A DNA stretch of 64,000 nucleotides from an uncultured Crocinitomix sp. (GTDB taxonomy: Bacteria; Bacteroidota; Bacteroidia; Flavobacteriales_D; Crocinitomicaceae), in contig CAJQHR010000014.1 of NCBI GenBank assembly GCA_905478225.1, forward strand, positions 17,357 to 81,356, given 5' to 3'. The notes under the pieces were generated by a model, which saw nothing but the letters and a program-made list of their open reading frames with translations, was not told the origin of the DNA and made no database searches. The position numbers were made by a program, and so were the translations under genes. Positions 63,606 through 64,000 of this stretch are shown one piece after another. Each line of letters begins with the position of its first letter. The stretch's first letter is position 1.

Positions 63606-64000
63606 GGTTCTGTCGCATTAATTAATTCTGATTCTGAAATTTAGTAATTATCTATGAGTTATGCTGCCAAAGAACAAAATGTTTTGAACGTTGTTTTTCC
63701 CGAGTCAGCGATTTGACCCTTCCTAATAATGTTGACAACTTCGATACCTGCCAAGGTGCGTTGTGCTGAATCAAACTCCTTGAAGCCGGTGTCTATTGAT
63801 ATCCGCCTCTTTATATTTCGGTGGTCTTGTTCTACTATATTGTTTAAGTATTTGCATTGTCGTATTTTGATTATTTTCACGGTCAACAGCTCACGATTAA
63901 TTGAACGGATTCCTGATTTGTTCGCACCACTCTTATCGATATTAATTACTCTTGGTTTACTATTGTTACCTATAGCTTTGTTTAGAAACTTTTGCGCTGA
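63606..64000. mobile_element. IS6-family insertion sequence (partial, runs off the edge)
   Basis: The inner end starts at GGTTCTGTCGCA (63606), close to the usual terminal repeat of IS6-family elements. It is followed by the 3' end of an IS6-type transposase on the minus strand. The other end lies outside the window. It sits where the Na/Pi cotransporter gene is cut. Confidence 0.75.
63659..64000 (-). CDS. IS6-family transposase (5' part outside window)
   Basis: The frame is open from the right edge to the stop at 63659, giving 113 residues. It shows the second catalytic Asp in NIDKSGANKSGI and the catalytic Glu in NNIVEQDHRNIKRR, 34 residues apart (D-34-E), then GFKEFDSAQRTLAGIEVVNIIRKGQ, the conserved end of IS6/IS26-type DDE transposases. 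Nothing inside the visible part is broken, so the element may be active. Confidence 0.88.
   Translation of the reverse strand, partial: SAQKFLNKAIGNNSKPRVINIDKSGANKSGIRSINRELLTVKIIKIRQCKYLNNIVEQDHRNIKRRISIDTGFKEFDSAQRTLAGIEVVNIIRKGQIADSGKTTFKTFCSLAA

Noticed and set aside
1..64000. tRNA, rRNA and CRISPR search by eye
   Set aside because: No T-loop-like GTTCRANNC context with a cloverleaf, no rRNA-like block and no regularly spaced direct repeats were noticed; a program would be needed to exclude them.

Overview
The window is a low-GC stretch of a Bacteroidota chromosome, most likely a flavobacteria-like member. The evidence is a set of secreted proteins with Por-type (T9SS) C-terminal sorting domains, a PorE-like OmpA protein, a TamL-type lipoprotein, SurE, MeaB and LemA/TPM neighbours typical of the phylum, and TAnnTTTG -7 promoter boxes in front of many genes. 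I see no rRNA, tRNA or CRISPR array. Species cannot be named from this sequence alone.

Layout. 0-4.4 kb: 3' end of ribD, an EamA permease, a truncated hydrolase lipoprotein and a large DUF5686-type protein. 4.6-19.2 kb: a peptide-use neighbourhood with an M1 aminopeptidase lipoprotein, two tandem POT transporters with large extra domains, a T9SS-exported M1 peptidase, an ACMSD-like amidohydrolase, a double NTF2-like protein, and a catalytic plus non-catalytic M16 pair. 19.2-29.1 kb: a frameshifted T9SS cargo gene, dnaB, a secreted GATase-like protein, a PorE-like protein, CvpA, OsmC, a beta-barrel protein and lipA. 29.4-35.6 kb: a 1067-residue T9SS beta-propeller protein, a broken RNA-ligase gene, an XRE regulator, and hydroxyacyl-CoA dehydrogenase plus enoyl-CoA hydratase/isomerase genes. 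35.6-39.9 kb: a palindromic MITE-like element, an SDR gene stub, an MBOAT/SGNH O-acylation pair, two mini-proteins made almost only of a type-B sorting-like domain, and an alkyltransferase. 39.9-50.7 kb: a membrane protein and VOC protein, a headless Gly-rich T9SS protein, htpG, meaB with an S4 protein, a TPR-TM-LemA fusion with a TPM protein, and surE. 50.7-64 kb: a small coiled-coil gene next to a duplicated leader, a Wzx-like flippase, a META lipoprotein followed by a sorting-domain scrap, a TerB-like protein, another T9SS cargo, a GT2/phosphoglycosyltransferase-like fusion, a sialidase-like protein, TamL, a SpoU methyltransferase, broken thioredoxin and Na/Pi cotransporter genes, and an IS6-family element at the right edge.

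The genes fall into three broad jobs: breaking down and importing peptides (4.6-19 kb), building and decorating the envelope (T9SS cargos, MBOAT pair, flippase, GT fusion, TamL), and housekeeping (dnaB, lipA, htpG, meaB, surE). The most striking window-wide signal is gene decay. At least five accessory genes carry single-base indels and four more are stubs or fragments, while all long housekeeping genes are intact. No complete, wholly new defence or mobile system is visible. The best leads are the stand-alone type-B sorting-domain mini-proteins, the POT transporters with unequal periplasmic insertions, the LemA fusion, and the palindromic element.
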